From: Sphingopyxis indica
GTDB taxonomy: Bacteria > Pseudomonadota > Alphaproteobacteria > Sphingomonadales > Sphingomonadaceae
Direction: 5' to 3'
DNA length: 64,000 nucleotides
Assembly (NCBI RefSeq): GCF_900188185.1
Contig: NZ_FZPA01000001.1
Span: forward strand, 806,001 to 870,000
Shown: in pieces, positions 17,276 to 27,340 of the stretch
Position numbering within the stretch: position 1 is the first letter of the stretch
Layout of the letters: every line of letters begins with the position of its first letter
Position numbers and translations under genes: made by a program
Notes under the pieces: generated by a model
What the model saw: only the letters and a program-made list of their open reading frames with translations
Databases searched by the model: none
What the model was told of the DNA's origin: nothing

Positions 17276-18058
17276 ATGTCTCAGACCGCGAGCGGCTCCC
17301 CCCGGTCCCCCATCGATCGATTGCTGGCGATCATGCGCCAGCTGCGCAACCCGGACGGCGGCTGCGAATGGGATCTGGCGCAGGATTTCGATACGATCGC
17401 GCCTTACACGATCGAGGAAGCCTATGAGGTTGCCGACGCGATCGCCGGCGGCGATCCTGCCGCGATTTGCGACGAACTCGGCGACCTGCTGCTTCAGGTC
17501 GTCTTCCACGCCCAGATCGCAACCGACAAACAGCTTTTCGGCTTCGACGATGTCGCCAACGCGATCTCGGACAAGATGGAGCGGCGCCACCCGCATATCT
17601 TCGGCAACGCGCGAACCAGTGACGTGCGCCAGCAATGGGAAGCGATCAAGGCAAGCGAGCGCGCCACCGACGGGCCGCAGAGCGCGCTCGCGGGTGTCGC
17701 GCTGTCGCTCCCGGCGCTGCTACGTGCGCAAAAGCTGCAAGGCCGCGCCGCGCGCGTCGGCTTCGACTGGCCCGACACCGAAGGCCCGCGCGACAAGATC
17801 GCCGAGGAACTCGCCGAAGTTGCCGGCGCCGACAGCGACGCCGCGCGCCACGAGGAAGTCGGCGACCTGCTGTTCGCCGTCGTCAACTACGCCCGCAAGC
17901 TCGGCGTCGATGCCGAAGGCGCGCTGCGCGATGCCAACGCCAAGTTCGCACGGCGCTTTTTCGCAATGGAAACCCAAGCCGGCGGCAGCCTCGACGGCCT
18001 GTCGCTCGATGCGCAAGAAGCGCATTGGCAGGCGGTCAAACGCTCGGAACGAAGCTAG
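17276..18058 (+). CDS. mazG: Nucleoside triphosphate pyrophosphohydrolase MazG
   Basis: A 260-residue all-alpha NTP pyrophosphatase with two tandem MazG domains. Domain 1 has GGCEWDLAQDFDTIAPYTIE and the metal-binding EEAYEVADAI...DELGDLL pattern. Domain 2 has EELAEVAGAD followed by EEVGDLLFAVVNYAR. The enzyme hydrolyses non-canonical or surplus NTPs, and in E. coli also affects (p)ppGpp levels. The 3' end overlaps the convergent hflX by 23 bases. The proline/serine-rich first residues (MSQTASGSPRSP) are a short non-conserved leader. Confidence 0.94.
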   Translation: MSQTASGSPRSPIDRLLAIMRQLRNPDGGCEWDLAQDFDTIAPYTIEEAYEVADAIAGGDPAAICDELGDLLLQVVFHAQIATDKQLFGFDDVANAISDKMERRHPHIFGNARTSDVRQQWEAIKASERATDGPQSALAGVALSLPALLRAQKLQGRAARVGFDWPDTEGPRDKIAEELAEVAGADSDAARHEEVGDLLFAVVNYARKLGVDAEGALRDANAKFARRFFAMETQAGGSLDGLSLDAQEAHWQAVKRSERS

Positions 18059-19376
18059 CTTCAGGCCACAATCGTTCAAAACGTGCGCGGTCTGCCGGAT
18101 CGAGGCGCACGGTCAGCAGATGGCCACCATCCTTCGCCTCGTCGGTGAGCACTTCACCGCGCGCGTGGAGCCATGCCATCGCCTCGCCTTGATCGAAGCG
18201 CAGCGCAATCCGCACCAATTCGTGCCGCGCGGTCAGTTCGGCCGCCATCAGCGCGCGCGCGGCATCGACGCCCTCGCCGGTTTCGGCCGAGATCACCGCG
18301 ACGCCACGCCGCCGCGCCGCCATCTCGAGGATCGCCGCACGCCGTTCCGCACTCGCGGTGTCGATCTTGTTCCATATCTCGATCTGCGGGACGGGGCGCA
18401 CCGCCTCGCCATCCTCCCCTTCCCCCTCGACGACGCCGAGCGCGGTGAGGATGGCGCGCACATCGTCATATTGCGCCTCGGTATCGGGATGCACGATGTC
18501 GCGGACGTGGACGATCAGGTCGGCGGTCGTGACTTCCTCGAGCGTCGCGCGGAAGGCGGCGACGAGCTCGGTCGGCAGATCGGAGACGAATCCGACAGTA
18601 TCGGACAGGATCGCCTTGTCGATGCCGGGGAGGCGGATTTCGCGCATCGTGGGATCAAGCGTCGCGAACAGCATGTCTTCCGCCATGACGTCGCTGCCCG
18701 TCAGCCGATTGAAAAAGGTCGATTTTCCGGCATTGGTATAGCCGACCAGCGCGATCACCGGCCACGGCGCGCGTTGACGCTTTGCGCGCTGTAATTGCCG
18801 CGTTCGGCGCGCGTCGTCGAGCTGGCGGCGGATGCGCGCCATCCGGTCGCGGATCATCCGGCGGTCGGCCTCGATCTGCGTTTCGCCGGGGCCGCCGAGG
18901 AAGCCGAAGCCGCCGCGCTGGCGTTCGAGGTGGGTCCAGCTGCGCACGAGCCGCCCCGCCTGATAGTCGAGGTGCGCGAGTTCGACCTGCAACCGCCCCT
19001 CGGCGGTCGCCGCGCGCTCGCCGAAGATTTCGAGGATCAGCCCGGTGCGGTCGATCACCTTCGCGCCGAGCTCGGTTTCGAGGTTGCGCTGCTGAATCGC
19101 GGTGAGCGGCGCGTCGACGATGACGAGCTGCGCCTCGCTCGCCGCGACGTCGGGCTTGATCGCCTCGATCTGCCCGACCCCGATCAGCGTCGCAGCGCGC
19201 GTCTGACGCAGGCGAAGCGGATGCACCGCGACGACGTCGAGGCCGATCGCGACCGCGAGCCCCTTTGCCTCACCCACACGCGCGTCGAGGTCGCGCGAAA
19301 GCCCCTGCCCGTGCCATTCGGGCACGACCAATATTGCGCGGGCGCCGCGCGTCACTTCGCCGACGCTATCGTCCAT
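18036..19376 (-). CDS. hflX: Ribosome-associated GTPase HflX
   Basis: A 446-residue GTPase that binds the 50S subunit and rescues stalled or heat-damaged ribosomes. The N-terminal HflX domain contains GVGQIEAIKPDV and the Gly-rich linker GFLGGPGETQIEADRRMIRD. The G domain has the P-loop GYTNAGKSTFFNRLTG, the switch DTVGFVSDLP and NKID. The ATG at 19376 is seven bases after the hfq stop; another ATG at 19412 inside hfq is possible. hfq-hflX is a classic operon. The tail overlaps mazG from the other strand. Confidence 0.94.
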   Translation of the reverse strand: MDDSVGEVTRGARAILVVPEWHGQGLSRDLDARVGEAKGLAVAIGLDVVAVHPLRLRQTRAATLIGVGQIEAIKPDVAASEAQLVIVDAPLTAIQQRNLETELGAKVIDRTGLILEIFGERAATAEGRLQVELAHLDYQAGRLVRSWTHLERQRGGFGFLGGPGETQIEADRRMIRDRMARIRRQLDDARRTRQLQRAKRQRAPWPVIALVGYTNAGKSTFFNRLTGSDVMAEDMLFATLDPTMREIRLPGIDKAILSDTVGFVSDLPTELVAAFRATLEEVTTADLIVHVRDIVHPDTEAQYDDVRAILTALGVVEGEGEDGEAVRPVPQIEIWNKIDTASAERRAAILEMAARRRGVAVISAETGEGVDAARALMAAELTARHELVRIALRFDQGEAMAWLHARGEVLTDEAKDGGHLLTVRLDPADRARFERLWPEASFVPSV

Positions 19377-19383
19377 CGGTTCG

Positions 19384-19881
19384 TCAGGCGTCCTCGGCCT
19401 CGTCGTCGCCATTGTCGGTCAGGTTGACCGGACCATTGGGCTGCACGGTCGAGATCGCGTGCTTGTAGACAAGCTGCACCTGCCGCTCGCGCTCGAGCAG
19501 CATGCAGAAGAGATCGAAGGCGACGATGTCGCCCTGGAGCATCACGCCATTGACGAGGAACATCGTCACCGATTCCTCCGACCGGCGCACGGCGTTGAGG
19601 AAGACGTCCTGCAATGCCTTGCCCTTGCTCGCCGGCGCGCTGCGGACATCGTCGCCGAGCGCCGCAAGGTCGAAATCGTGCGACGGCATGATCGTCGAGA
19701 TCGCGTGCTTGTAAACGAGCTGCGACTGGCCGTCGCGGCGCAGCAGCAGCGAGAAATTGTCGAACCAGGTGATGATTCCCTGCAACTTGACCCCCTTGAC
19801 GAGGAACATCGTTACCGGGGTCTTGCTGCGGCGCAGGGCGTTGAGGAAGAGATCCTGGAGATTCTGGTTCTTGTCGGACAC
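19384..19881 (-). CDS. hfq: RNA chaperone Hfq with two tandem Sm domains
   Basis: A 165-residue protein made of two complete Hfq Sm domains: residues 7-66 ([27 protein letters not shown]) and 89-148 ([27 protein letters not shown]), joined by a 22-residue linker and ending in an acidic tail. Ordinary Hfq is a single-domain hexamer of about 80-100 residues, so this form could assemble as a trimer of two-domain chains. Both domains keep the YKH proximal-face motif and the RR rim pair; domain 2 has Met where E. coli Lys31 lies on the distal face. GTG start with AGGAGG five bases upstream. First gene of hfq-hflX. Confidence 0.95.
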   Translation of the reverse strand: MSDKNQNLQDLFLNALRRSKTPVTMFLVKGVKLQGIITWFDNFSLLLRRDGQSQLVYKHAISTIMPSHDFDLAALGDDVRSAPASKGKALQDVFLNAVRRSEESVTMFLVNGVMLQGDIVAFDLFCMLLERERQVQLVYKHAISTVQPNGPVNLTDNGDDEAEDA

Positions 19882-19995
19882 TTTGGCCTCCTGTTCTTGG
19901 CGGCATCGCCGCTGGGGGTTCGTTTATCGAACCGCCATTTCATATTGACGACGGCAATATGCTGCAAAGCGCTCCGCACGTCTAGGACAAAGCCG

Positions 19996-21375
19996 TCACG
20001 TTTCGTCCGAAGAGTTTTCGGTCAATCCCAAAAGCTTCAGCTTGCGGTGAAGCGCCGACCGCTCCATGCCGATGAAGGTCGCGGTGCGCGAGATATTGCC
20101 CGAAAAACGGTTGATCTGGATGCGCAGATATTCGCGCTCGAAATTCTCGCGCGCTTCCTTGAGCGGGATCGCGGTGATCGATTCGGAGCCCGGCATCATG
20201 TCGCTGCCGCCGCGCACCAGCTCGGTGGGCAGCATATCGGCGTCGATGCGCGCGAGCCGGTCGCTCGGCGCGAGAATCATCACGCGCTCGATGACGTTGC
20301 GCAGTTCACGGACATTGCCCGGCCAATCATGCGCCTGTAGCGCCGCCATCGCCTCGGCGCTCATCTCGGGCGGCGCGACGCGGCGATCGGCGGCATAGCG
20401 GCGGATATAATGATCGCACAGGCTGGCGATATCGTCGCGCCGCTCGCGCAGCGGCGGGATATGCACCGGGACGACATTGAGCCGGTAGTAGAGATCCTCG
20501 CGAAAACGCCCCTCGGCGATTTCGGCGGTCAGGTCGCGCGCCGATCCCGAGATGATGCGCACATCGACGCGGATCATCGTGCGGCCGCCGACGCGGGTGA
20601 AGCTCTGATCGGTCAGCACGCGCAATATCTTGCCCTGCGTCGTCAGCGGCATGTCGGCGACCTCGTCGAGGAAAAGGGTGCCGCCGTGCGCCTGTTCGAG
20701 CAGGCCGACGCGGATCGCGCCGTCGTCGCTTTCGGTCCCGAAGAGTTCGGCCTCGACCGTTTCGGGGTCCATCCGCGCCGATGAAATCACGCGGAACGGC
20801 GCGTTCTGGCGCCCGCTCCAGCCGTGGAGGACGCGCGCCGCAACCTCCTTGCCGACGCCGGGCGCGCCGGTGATGAGGACGCGGCTGCCCGTGCCGGCGA
20901 CGCGTTTCAGCGTCGCGCGGACATTGTTGATCGCACCGCTGTTGCCGGTCAGCTCTTCGGCGGGGCCGGCCTTTTCGCGCAGCTGTTCATATTCGAATTT
21001 CAGCCGTTCATTCTCGGTCGCGCGCGCGACGAGGTGGAGCAGCCGTTCGGCCTCGAAGGGCTTTTCGATGAAATCGAACGCCCCGCGGCGGATTGCCGCG
21101 ACCGCGGTGTCGAGCCCGCCGTGCCCCGAAATCACGATGATCGGCAAGGTGGGGTCGAAGGCCTTGATCGCCTCGACGAGTCCCAGCCCGTCGAGCCGCG
21201 AGCCCTGGAGCCAGACATCGACGAGCGCGAGCGACGGGCGGCGCTGGCGGATCGCTTCGAGCGCGGCGTCGCTGTCCGGCGCGGTCCGCGCTTCATAGCC
21301 TTCGTCCTCCATGACGCCGGCCACCAGCTCGCAAATGTCGCGTTCGTCGTCGACGATCAAAATATCAAGTGCCAT
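19996..21375 (-). CDS. ntrX: Nitrogen-regulation response regulator NtrX
   Basis: A 459-residue response regulator: receiver domain at 1-120 (ILIVDDERDICELV, phospho-Asp in ALVDVWLQG, Lys in FIEKPF), AAA+ domain (GAPGVGKE, GGTLFLDEVAD, NVIER) and a Fis-type helix-turn-helix (NISRTATFIGMERSALHRKL). Where enhancer-binding proteins carry GAFTGA, this one reads ESDDGAIRVG, so sigma-54 contact is doubtful. I chose the ATG at 21375, which overlaps the ntrY stop by 11 bases. The partner kinase NtrY is directly upstream. In related bacteria NtrYX affects nitrogen, redox and envelope genes. Confidence 0.94.
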   Translation of the reverse strand: MALDILIVDDERDICELVAGVMEDEGYEARTAPDSDAALEAIRQRRPSLALVDVWLQGSRLDGLGLVEAIKAFDPTLPIIVISGHGGLDTAVAAIRRGAFDFIEKPFEAERLLHLVARATENERLKFEYEQLREKAGPAEELTGNSGAINNVRATLKRVAGTGSRVLITGAPGVGKEVAARVLHGWSGRQNAPFRVISSARMDPETVEAELFGTESDDGAIRVGLLEQAHGGTLFLDEVADMPLTTQGKILRVLTDQSFTRVGGRTMIRVDVRIISGSARDLTAEIAEGRFREDLYYRLNVVPVHIPPLRERRDDIASLCDHYIRRYAADRRVAPPEMSAEAMAALQAHDWPGNVRELRNVIERVMILAPSDRLARIDADMLPTELVRGGSDMMPGSESITAIPLKEARENFEREYLRIQINRFSGNISRTATFIGMERSALHRKLKLLGLTENSSDET

Positions 21376-23656
21376 GATCTTCTCTGTCTTGCCGGCTGCG
21401 GGTGCGAATCCGTCCCGGCACCGATTCACCTTGCCCCGCTGTTCCCTCCCCGCTTTTGCCGACGAGCGGCCCGAGCCGGTCGGGGTGCAGGGTCAGCGTC
21501 ACGCACGTCCCCTGCCCCGCCGGATTGTCGGAAAATTCAAGTTCGCCAAAATGTTGCTCGACGATCTTTTGCACGATTGCGAGCCCCAGACCGGTGCCGC
21601 CGCGCCGCGTCGTCATATAGGGCTCGGCGATCGCGTCGCGCGCCGCCGGCAGGCCGATACCGTCATCGAGCACCGTGATCCGCACCTCGCCGCGCGCGCC
21701 CATATCGAGCTTGGCCTCGATATTCCCGACGGCGGGCGCATCGTCATTTTTCGATTTTTCTTCAATTGCTTCGACAGCATTTTTGACGATGTTGGTCAGC
21801 GCCTGCGACAGCAGGCGGCGATCGCAGACGAGCGGTTCGATCTCGTTCGGCGTGCGGACGCTGAAATGAATGTCGGGCTTGGCCACCTCGAACAGGAAGA
21901 CCGCCTGCTTCAATATGTCGCGCACATCCTCGACCCCGAAGGTCGGCTTGGGCATCCGCGCGAAGCTCGAAAATTCGTCGACCATCCGCCGCATGTCGTG
22001 GACCTGGCGGATGACGGTGTCGGTCAGCCTGCGGAATGTCGCCTCGTCGCCCTCCACCTTGTCGCCGAAGCGGCGCTGCAAGCGCTCGGCGGCGAGCTGG
22101 ATCGGCGTCAGCGGGTTCTTGATTTCGTGCGCAATGCGCCGTGCGACGTCGGACCATGCGGCGCGGCGCTGGTCGAGCAATTGCTGGGTAATGTCCTCGA
22201 AGCTGAGCACGAAACCGTCGCCCTGCGCGACCGCCTTGGCGGCGAGCGTCGCGGGTTCGGCGTCGGCGCGCGCGAACTGGACGATCGCCTCATGCTCGTC
22301 GCTGTCGATGAGCGCGGCGAGTTCGGGCGCGACGTCGGCAAGCGATTTGCCGGTCAGACTTTCGCCTTCGGTCCCGATCAGGCGCTCGGCCGCGGCGTTG
22401 GCGAGCAGTATCCGCCCCTGCGCATCGACCGAGACGACGGCCGAGGTGATGCCCGAGAGCACCGCCTCGATGAAGCTGCGCCGCGTCTCGAGCTGCTGGT
22501 TGGCGCTGACGAGCGCACTTGTCTGTCCCTGCAACTGCTCTGTCATCCGGTTGAAGGCGTTGGTTAGAACGGCAATCTCGTCGTCGCGCGCAGGCAAGGG
22601 CACACGCACCGACAAATCCCCCCCCGCCGCGGTTCGCGTCGCGCCGATCAGAGTCCCGAGCGGACGGACGATCCGGTCGGCGACGACGATCGCGGCAACG
22701 ACGGCGAGTGCCAGCAGCAGCAACGACCCAAGGTAGAGCGCGCCGTTGAAACGCACCTGCAGCTGCTGCGAGCGTTCGAACAGATTGTTATAGTCCGCGA
22801 GCACGGTGCTGGCACGCTGCGACTGCTGGAAACCGGGGACGTTGAAATCGCGCGAAACATAGAGATAAGCGCGCTGCGACCCCGGCATACGGGTCGTCGC
22901 TTCGATCCTTCCCGCGCGCCGGATAACGACGACATCCTCTCCAGCATCGAGCCGTGCGATGACTTCTTTCGAAAGCCGACTTTTGGCATCGCGATTGTCC
23001 GGGTCGATCATCGCGGCCGTGCGTGCGACACCGTCGTCGCCGACCTCTATGATCGCGGATTCATTGAGGTTTCGGGACAGGACCTGCAAATAGAGATAGT
23101 TGACAAACTCGCGGCTGTCGATCGGAACCTGCGTAAGCTTGCTGACCAGATCGCCGGCCATCGCGGCCGCATTGTCGCCGACTTCGCGCTGGTTTTCCTG
23201 ATAATAGCCCTCGGCGAGACTCGCGGCATTTTCGAACATGCCGCGCGAGCGGTCGGAGAACCAGAAATCGACCCCATATTGGAAGAGCAGCGAGGCGAAG
23301 ATCACAACGAGCAAGGTCGGCACCGCCGCGAGCAAGGAAAACAATGCGACGAGTCGGACGTGCAACCGGCCGTTTCCGCCACCCATGGTACGGCCGGCGC
23401 GCGCGCGCGCGACGCGGCTGCCGATCAGCACGATCAGCGCCATCGCGGGCACGAGGTTCGCGATCATGATCGCCGCGACGAGCGCGGGGGTTAGCAATCG
23501 CTGGCTCTGCGCGTCGCCGGTCACGAAGATATAGGTCGCGATCCCGATGCTGAGGATCAGCGCGAGCGTATAATATTCGGGCGCTGCAAAGCGCCACACC
23601 CGCGCGGGCTGTTCGTCGGATGCGTCGTCGAAAACCAGAGGAGCGGATTGCGCCAT
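21365..23656 (-). CDS. ntrY: Membrane sensor histidine kinase NtrY
   Basis: A 763-residue kinase. Several membrane segments in the first 300 residues flank a periplasmic sensing region. HAMP follows (ADRIVRPLGTLIGATRTAA), then PAS (RRSFIEAVLSGITSAVVSVD), HisKA with the phospho-His in [14 protein letters not shown], and HATPase (NIVKNAVEAIEE, DDGIGLP, GTGLGLAIVQKIVEQHFG). The ATG at 23656 (MAQSAPLV) is favoured; starts up to 23695 are open and none has a strong ribosome-binding site. It lies 82 bases after ntrC and is coupled to ntrX. Confidence 0.94.
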   Translation of the reverse strand: MAQSAPLVFDDASDEQPARVWRFAAPEYYTLALILSIGIATYIFVTGDAQSQRLLTPALVAAIMIANLVPAMALIVLIGSRVARARAGRTMGGGNGRLHVRLVALFSLLAAVPTLLVVIFASLLFQYGVDFWFSDRSRGMFENAASLAEGYYQENQREVGDNAAAMAGDLVSKLTQVPIDSREFVNYLYLQVLSRNLNESAIIEVGDDGVARTAAMIDPDNRDAKSRLSKEVIARLDAGEDVVVIRRAGRIEATTRMPGSQRAYLYVSRDFNVPGFQQSQRASTVLADYNNLFERSQQLQVRFNGALYLGSLLLLALAVVAAIVVADRIVRPLGTLIGATRTAAGGDLSVRVPLPARDDEIAVLTNAFNRMTEQLQGQTSALVSANQQLETRRSFIEAVLSGITSAVVSVDAQGRILLANAAAERLIGTEGESLTGKSLADVAPELAALIDSDEHEAIVQFARADAEPATLAAKAVAQGDGFVLSFEDITQQLLDQRRAAWSDVARRIAHEIKNPLTPIQLAAERLQRRFGDKVEGDEATFRRLTDTVIRQVHDMRRMVDEFSSFARMPKPTFGVEDVRDILKQAVFLFEVAKPDIHFSVRTPNEIEPLVCDRRLLSQALTNIVKNAVEAIEEKSKNDDAPAVGNIEAKLDMGARGEVRITVLDDGIGLPAARDAIAEPYMTTRRGGTGLGLAIVQKIVEQHFGELEFSDNPAGQGTCVTLTLHPDRLGPLVGKSGEGTAGQGESVPGRIRTRSRQDREDHGT

Positions 23657-23738
23657 TGTGGCTTCGATACGACAAAGCTGTTGCATAGAAAACACACAAT
23701 ATGCGCTTCGGCCGGATTAACTGCCGGGCCGGGCGCGG

Positions 23739-25157
23739 TCAGGGCTGCGCGGGGTCGATAGCGAGCTGCACGAGCCGCTTGCGCAGCGTGTTGCGGTTGA
23801 TGCCAAGACGTCGCGCGGCCTCGAGCTGGTTGCCGCGCACCTCGCGCAGGGTGCGGCGCAGCAGCGCCGTCTCGACGATCGCTTCAAGGCGGCCGTGGAC
23901 GTCGCCGTCGCCTTCGCCGCCGGCGAGCTGTTCGCGCGTCCAGTCGTCGACCGCGCGCGCGATCAACTCTGCGGGGTCGGCGAGCGAAACCCCTTCCCCG
24001 CTTTCGCGCAGCACCGATTCGACATCGCGCGGGCCAACGATCGTGTCGCGCGAGAGCACGGCAAGCCGCTGCACGACATTCCCCAGTTCGCGAACATTGC
24101 CGGGCCAGTCGTGGCGTTCGAGAAGCTGCATCGCCGCGGGGGCGAACTGGCGATCGGGCAATCCCGAATGGCGCCCCGCGTCGATGAAATGGCGAACGAG
24201 CGCGGGAATGTCGCTCCGCCGATCGCGCAGCGGGGGCAGCGTCACCGGAATGACGTTGAGCCGGTAGAAGAGGTCTTCGCGGAAGCGTCCGTCGGCAACG
24301 AGCGTGCGCATGTCGCGGTGCGTTGCGGCGACGACACGCACGTCGGCTTTCAGCGCCTGGCTGCCGCCGACGGTCGAATATTCGTTGCTCTGGAGCACGC
24401 GCAGCAGCCGCGTCTGCGCCTCGAGCGGCATGTCACCGATCTCGTCGAGAAACAGCGTCCCGCCCGCCGCCTGCTCGAAGCGGCCGGCGTTGCGGCTCGT
24501 CGCGCCGGTGAAAGCGCCCTTTTCATGCCCGAACAGCTCGGCCTCGATCAGCTCGCGCGGGATTGCCGCCATGTTGATCGCGACGAACGGTCCGCTGCGC
24601 CGAAGCCCGGTCGAATGGATCGCGCGCGCGACCACTTCCTTGCCTGTGCCCGATTCGCCGAGGATCAGCACCGCGAGGTCGTTGGTCGCGAGCCGCGCGA
24701 TGGTGCGATAGACCGCCTGCATCGCGGGCGCGCGGCCGACAAGCCCGTGGCTGTCCTGCGGCGCCGCATCGGCGCCCTCGCTCGGCAGCGTGCGCCGCTG
24801 CAGCGCGGCGCGCACGCTCGCGGTCAGTTCGTCGAGATCGAAAGGCTTGGGCAGATAATCATAGCTGCCGATCCCGGTCGCGCGCACCGCGGTGTCGAGC
24901 GTATTCTGCGCCGACAGGACGATCACCGGGGTCAGCGGATCGACCCCGACGCCGGGGAGCGAGTCGATGCCGTCGCCATCGGGCAATACGACGTCGGTGA
25001 TGATCAGGTCGGGGCGATGATCGGCGAGCCAGGCGTTGCGCTCGGCGATGCTGGCGACCGAGGCGAACTGGCCGCATTCGGTCGCAAGCGTTTCGCGGAT
25101 GATCAACGCGATTGCCGGGTCGTCCTCGACGAGCAGAATGGTCTTGCCGGCGGTCAT
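23739..25157 (-). CDS. ntrC: Nitrogen regulator NtrC (sigma-54 enhancer-binding protein)
   Basis: A 472-residue NtrC. Receiver domain (ILLVEDDPAIALII, phospho-Asp in IITDVVLPDGDG, Lys in YLPKPFDL), AAA+ domain with Walker A GESGTGKE, an intact GAFTGA in HEKGAFTGATSRNAG, and GGTLFLDEIGDMP. The C-terminal helix-turn-helix reads NQLEAARRLGINRNTLRKRL. Phosphorylated by NtrB under nitrogen limitation, it would activate sigma-54 promoters such as glnA. Its start overlaps the ntrB stop as ATGA. No sigma-54 promoter was found in the window. Confidence 0.96.
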   Translation of the reverse strand: MTAGKTILLVEDDPAIALIIRETLATECGQFASVASIAERNAWLADHRPDLIITDVVLPDGDGIDSLPGVGVDPLTPVIVLSAQNTLDTAVRATGIGSYDYLPKPFDLDELTASVRAALQRRTLPSEGADAAPQDSHGLVGRAPAMQAVYRTIARLATNDLAVLILGESGTGKEVVARAIHSTGLRRSGPFVAINMAAIPRELIEAELFGHEKGAFTGATSRNAGRFEQAAGGTLFLDEIGDMPLEAQTRLLRVLQSNEYSTVGGSQALKADVRVVAATHRDMRTLVADGRFREDLFYRLNVIPVTLPPLRDRRSDIPALVRHFIDAGRHSGLPDRQFAPAAMQLLERHDWPGNVRELGNVVQRLAVLSRDTIVGPRDVESVLRESGEGVSLADPAELIARAVDDWTREQLAGGEGDGDVHGRLEAIVETALLRRTLREVRGNQLEAARRLGINRNTLRKRLVQLAIDPAQP

Positions 25158-26248
25158 GACGTCACCGCCTTCTGCGCCGCGGTGGGCAGGTGGACGCGAA
25201 AGCGCGTCCAGTCGCCGTCGCGCATATGCTGGACGGTGCCGCCCATGTCGCGGGCGAGCTTGGCGACGAGCGCGAGGCCGAGCCCTCTACCCTCGCGCTT
25301 GGTCGTGACGAAGGGGTCGAACAGGTCGCCGCGAATATCGGCGGGAACGCCCGGACCATTGTCGCTGACGCTGAGCTCGATCGGCAGCGCGATGCGGCCG
25401 CGCCCGTCGCCATTGTCGATCGAGAGCCCGTGGCGATAGGCGGTCGCGATGCGCACCACCCCGTCGTCGCGCCCAGCGAGCGCTTCGCAGGCGTTGGTGA
25501 CGAGGTTGAGCAGGATCTGCACCATCGCATCGTGGTTGCCGAGAACGAGCGGCAGCGAGGGGTCGAAATCCTCGGCAAAGCGGACGCCGTCGAATTGCCG
25601 CGCGCGCACCGCCTCCATCGTCTGGTGGATCGGCGGATAGAGGTTGATCGCCGAGCAGGCGAGCGGTTGCCCGCGCGAAAAATGCTCCATCTGGTCGATC
25701 AGATTGGTGATCCGGTCGACCTCGGCGCAGATCAGCGTCGTGAAGCGCTCGCCGCCGGCGTCGACCTTGCGTGCGAGAAGCTGCGCCGCGCCCTTGATGC
25801 CGGCGAGCGGGTTCTTGATTTCGTGCGCGAGCATCGACGCCGCGGCGCCCGCCGCGCGCCCCGAGCGGCCGATCGCGCCGCCCATCAGCTCGGCCTCGCT
25901 CTGCGACGGGACGAGCGCGAGGATGCGGTGGCCGTTGCTCCCATAGGGGACCATCTGCATGTCGACGAAGATCGCCTTGCGCCCGCCGACCGCGATTTCG
26001 GCGCGGTGGGCGAACAGCGCCGGGGTCGCGGGATCGCTCATTCGCTGGCGATAGCTGCGGTCCATGCGGATGACGTCATAGACCACGCGCCCGACCATCA
26101 CCGATCGGCTGAGATTGCACAGCTGCTCGGCGGCGGCGTTGACGAACAGCACCACCCCGCCCTTGTCGAGCAGCAGCGTGGCCACCGGATGCGACTGGAT
26201 CAGCTCGTCATGGTCGAAGGTCGGAATGCTCGACGACTGCGCGGTCAC
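25154..26248 (-). CDS. ntrB: Nitrogen-regulation histidine kinase NtrB
   Basis: A 364-residue soluble kinase/phosphatase for NtrC, controlled in relatives by PII. PAS domain at about 15-110 ([20 protein letters not shown]), phospho-His in [21 protein letters not shown]-box [11 protein letters not shown]1 SDNGPGVP and G2 [18 protein letters not shown]. There is no membrane segment. The gene overlaps dusB by four bases and ntrC by four, so dusB-ntrB-ntrC is one translation-coupled unit, the conserved nifR3-ntrBC order of alphaproteobacteria. Confidence 0.95.
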   Translation of the reverse strand: MTAQSSSIPTFDHDELIQSHPVATLLLDKGGVVLFVNAAAEQLCNLSRSVMVGRVVYDVIRMDRSYRQRMSDPATPALFAHRAEIAVGGRKAIFVDMQMVPYGSNGHRILALVPSQSEAELMGGAIGRSGRAAGAAASMLAHEIKNPLAGIKGAAQLLARKVDAGGERFTTLICAEVDRITNLIDQMEHFSRGQPLACSAINLYPPIHQTMEAVRARQFDGVRFAEDFDPSLPLVLGNHDAMVQILLNLVTNACEALAGRDDGVVRIATAYRHGLSIDNGDGRGRIALPIELSVSDNGPGVPADIRGDLFDPFVTTKREGRGLGLALVAKLARDMGGTVQHMRDGDWTRFRVHLPTAAQKAVTS

Positions 26249-27261
26249 GCGGCCGCCCTGCTGAGGAAGGGGCCGTAAAAGCCTTCGAGCGCGTCGAGCA
26301 CGCCCTTGCTGTCGGGGATCTGGTTGACCTTGTTGCGGAATTCGGCCGAGCCGGGGAGCCCCTTGACGTACCAGCCGAGATGCTTGCGCGCCATATTGAC
26401 ACCGGTCATCTCGCCATAATGGTCGAGCATCGCGCGGTAATGCGTTGTGATGATGTCATATTGTTCGTCGATTCCGGGGTCTGGGCGCTCGCTCTCGCCG
26501 CGCAGCGCCGCCATCACCTGGCCGAGCAGCCACGGGCGGCCATAGGCGCCGCGGCCGATCATCACCCCGTCGGCGCCGCTCTGCGCGAGCGCGGTGCGCG
26601 CGTCGGCCGGCGAACAAATATCGCCGTTGACGATCACCGGGATCGACACCGCCTCCTTGACCGAGCGGACGAAGCGCCAGTCGGCGCTGCCGCGATACAT
26701 CTGGTTGCGCGTGCGGCCGTGGACGGTGACCATCTTCGCGCCCAGATCCTCGGCGATATGCGCGAGTTCGGGGGCGTTGAGGCTGTCGTGATCCCAGCCC
26801 ATGCGCATCTTGACCGTGACCGGCACGGAAACCGCCTCGACGCAGGACTTGATCAGTTCGGCGGCGAGCTTCAGGTCGCGCATCAGCGCCGATCCGGCAT
26901 CGCCGTTGGTGACCTTGCGCACCGGACAACCCATGTTGATGTCGATGATCGCGGCGCCGCGATCCTCGTTCAATTTCGCCGCCTCGCCCATTTCATAGGG
27001 GGTGCAGCCGACGAGTTGCATCGACACCGGCTCTTCGACCGGGTCCCACGCCGCCTTCTGGATCGACTGGCGCGTTTCGCGGATCGCCGCCTGGCTGGCG
27101 ATCATCTCGGTGACATTGAGCCCCGAGCCGTAGCGGCGCACGAGCGTGCGAAAGGGGCGGTCGGTGACGCCCGTCATCGGCGCGAGGATCACTGGATCCG
27201 CGATCGTGACAGGACCGATCTGGATGGGCCGCAGCGGCGCCATGGGGGGAGCTTTCGTCAA
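26245..27261 (-). CDS. dusB: tRNA-dihydrouridine synthase DusB (NifR3)
   Basis: A 338-residue FMN-dependent enzyme that reduces uridine to dihydrouridine in the tRNA D-loop. It has the TIM-barrel opening [15 protein letters not shown], the catalytic Cys in [20 protein letters not shown], and [11 protein letters not shown] and [10 protein letters not shown] for FMN and substrate. The start is probably TTG at 27261, with TTAGG about seven bases upstream; the first ATG (27243) has only a run of C before it. It heads the dusB-ntrB-ntrC unit and is divergent from ispDF. Confidence 0.94.
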   Translation of the reverse strand: MTKAPPMAPLRPIQIGPVTIADPVILAPMTGVTDRPFRTLVRRYGSGLNVTEMIASQAAIRETRQSIQKAAWDPVEEPVSMQLVGCTPYEMGEAAKLNEDRGAAIIDINMGCPVRKVTNGDAGSALMRDLKLAAELIKSCVEAVSVPVTVKMRMGWDHDSLNAPELAHIAEDLGAKMVTVHGRTRNQMYRGSADWRFVRSVKEAVSIPVIVNGDICSPADARTALAQSGADGVMIGRGAYGRPWLLGQVMAALRGESERPDPGIDEQYDIITTHYRAMLDHYGEMTGVNMARKHLGWYVKGLPGSAEFRNKVNQIPDSKGVLDALEGFYGPFLSRAAA

Positions 27262-27340
27262 AATTGCCTAAAATTTAAGCAGCGCCCTACACGCTCAACG
27301 GCTTCCCCGCAAGCCGCCGCTGCGCTACCCGGCGCGGGAT

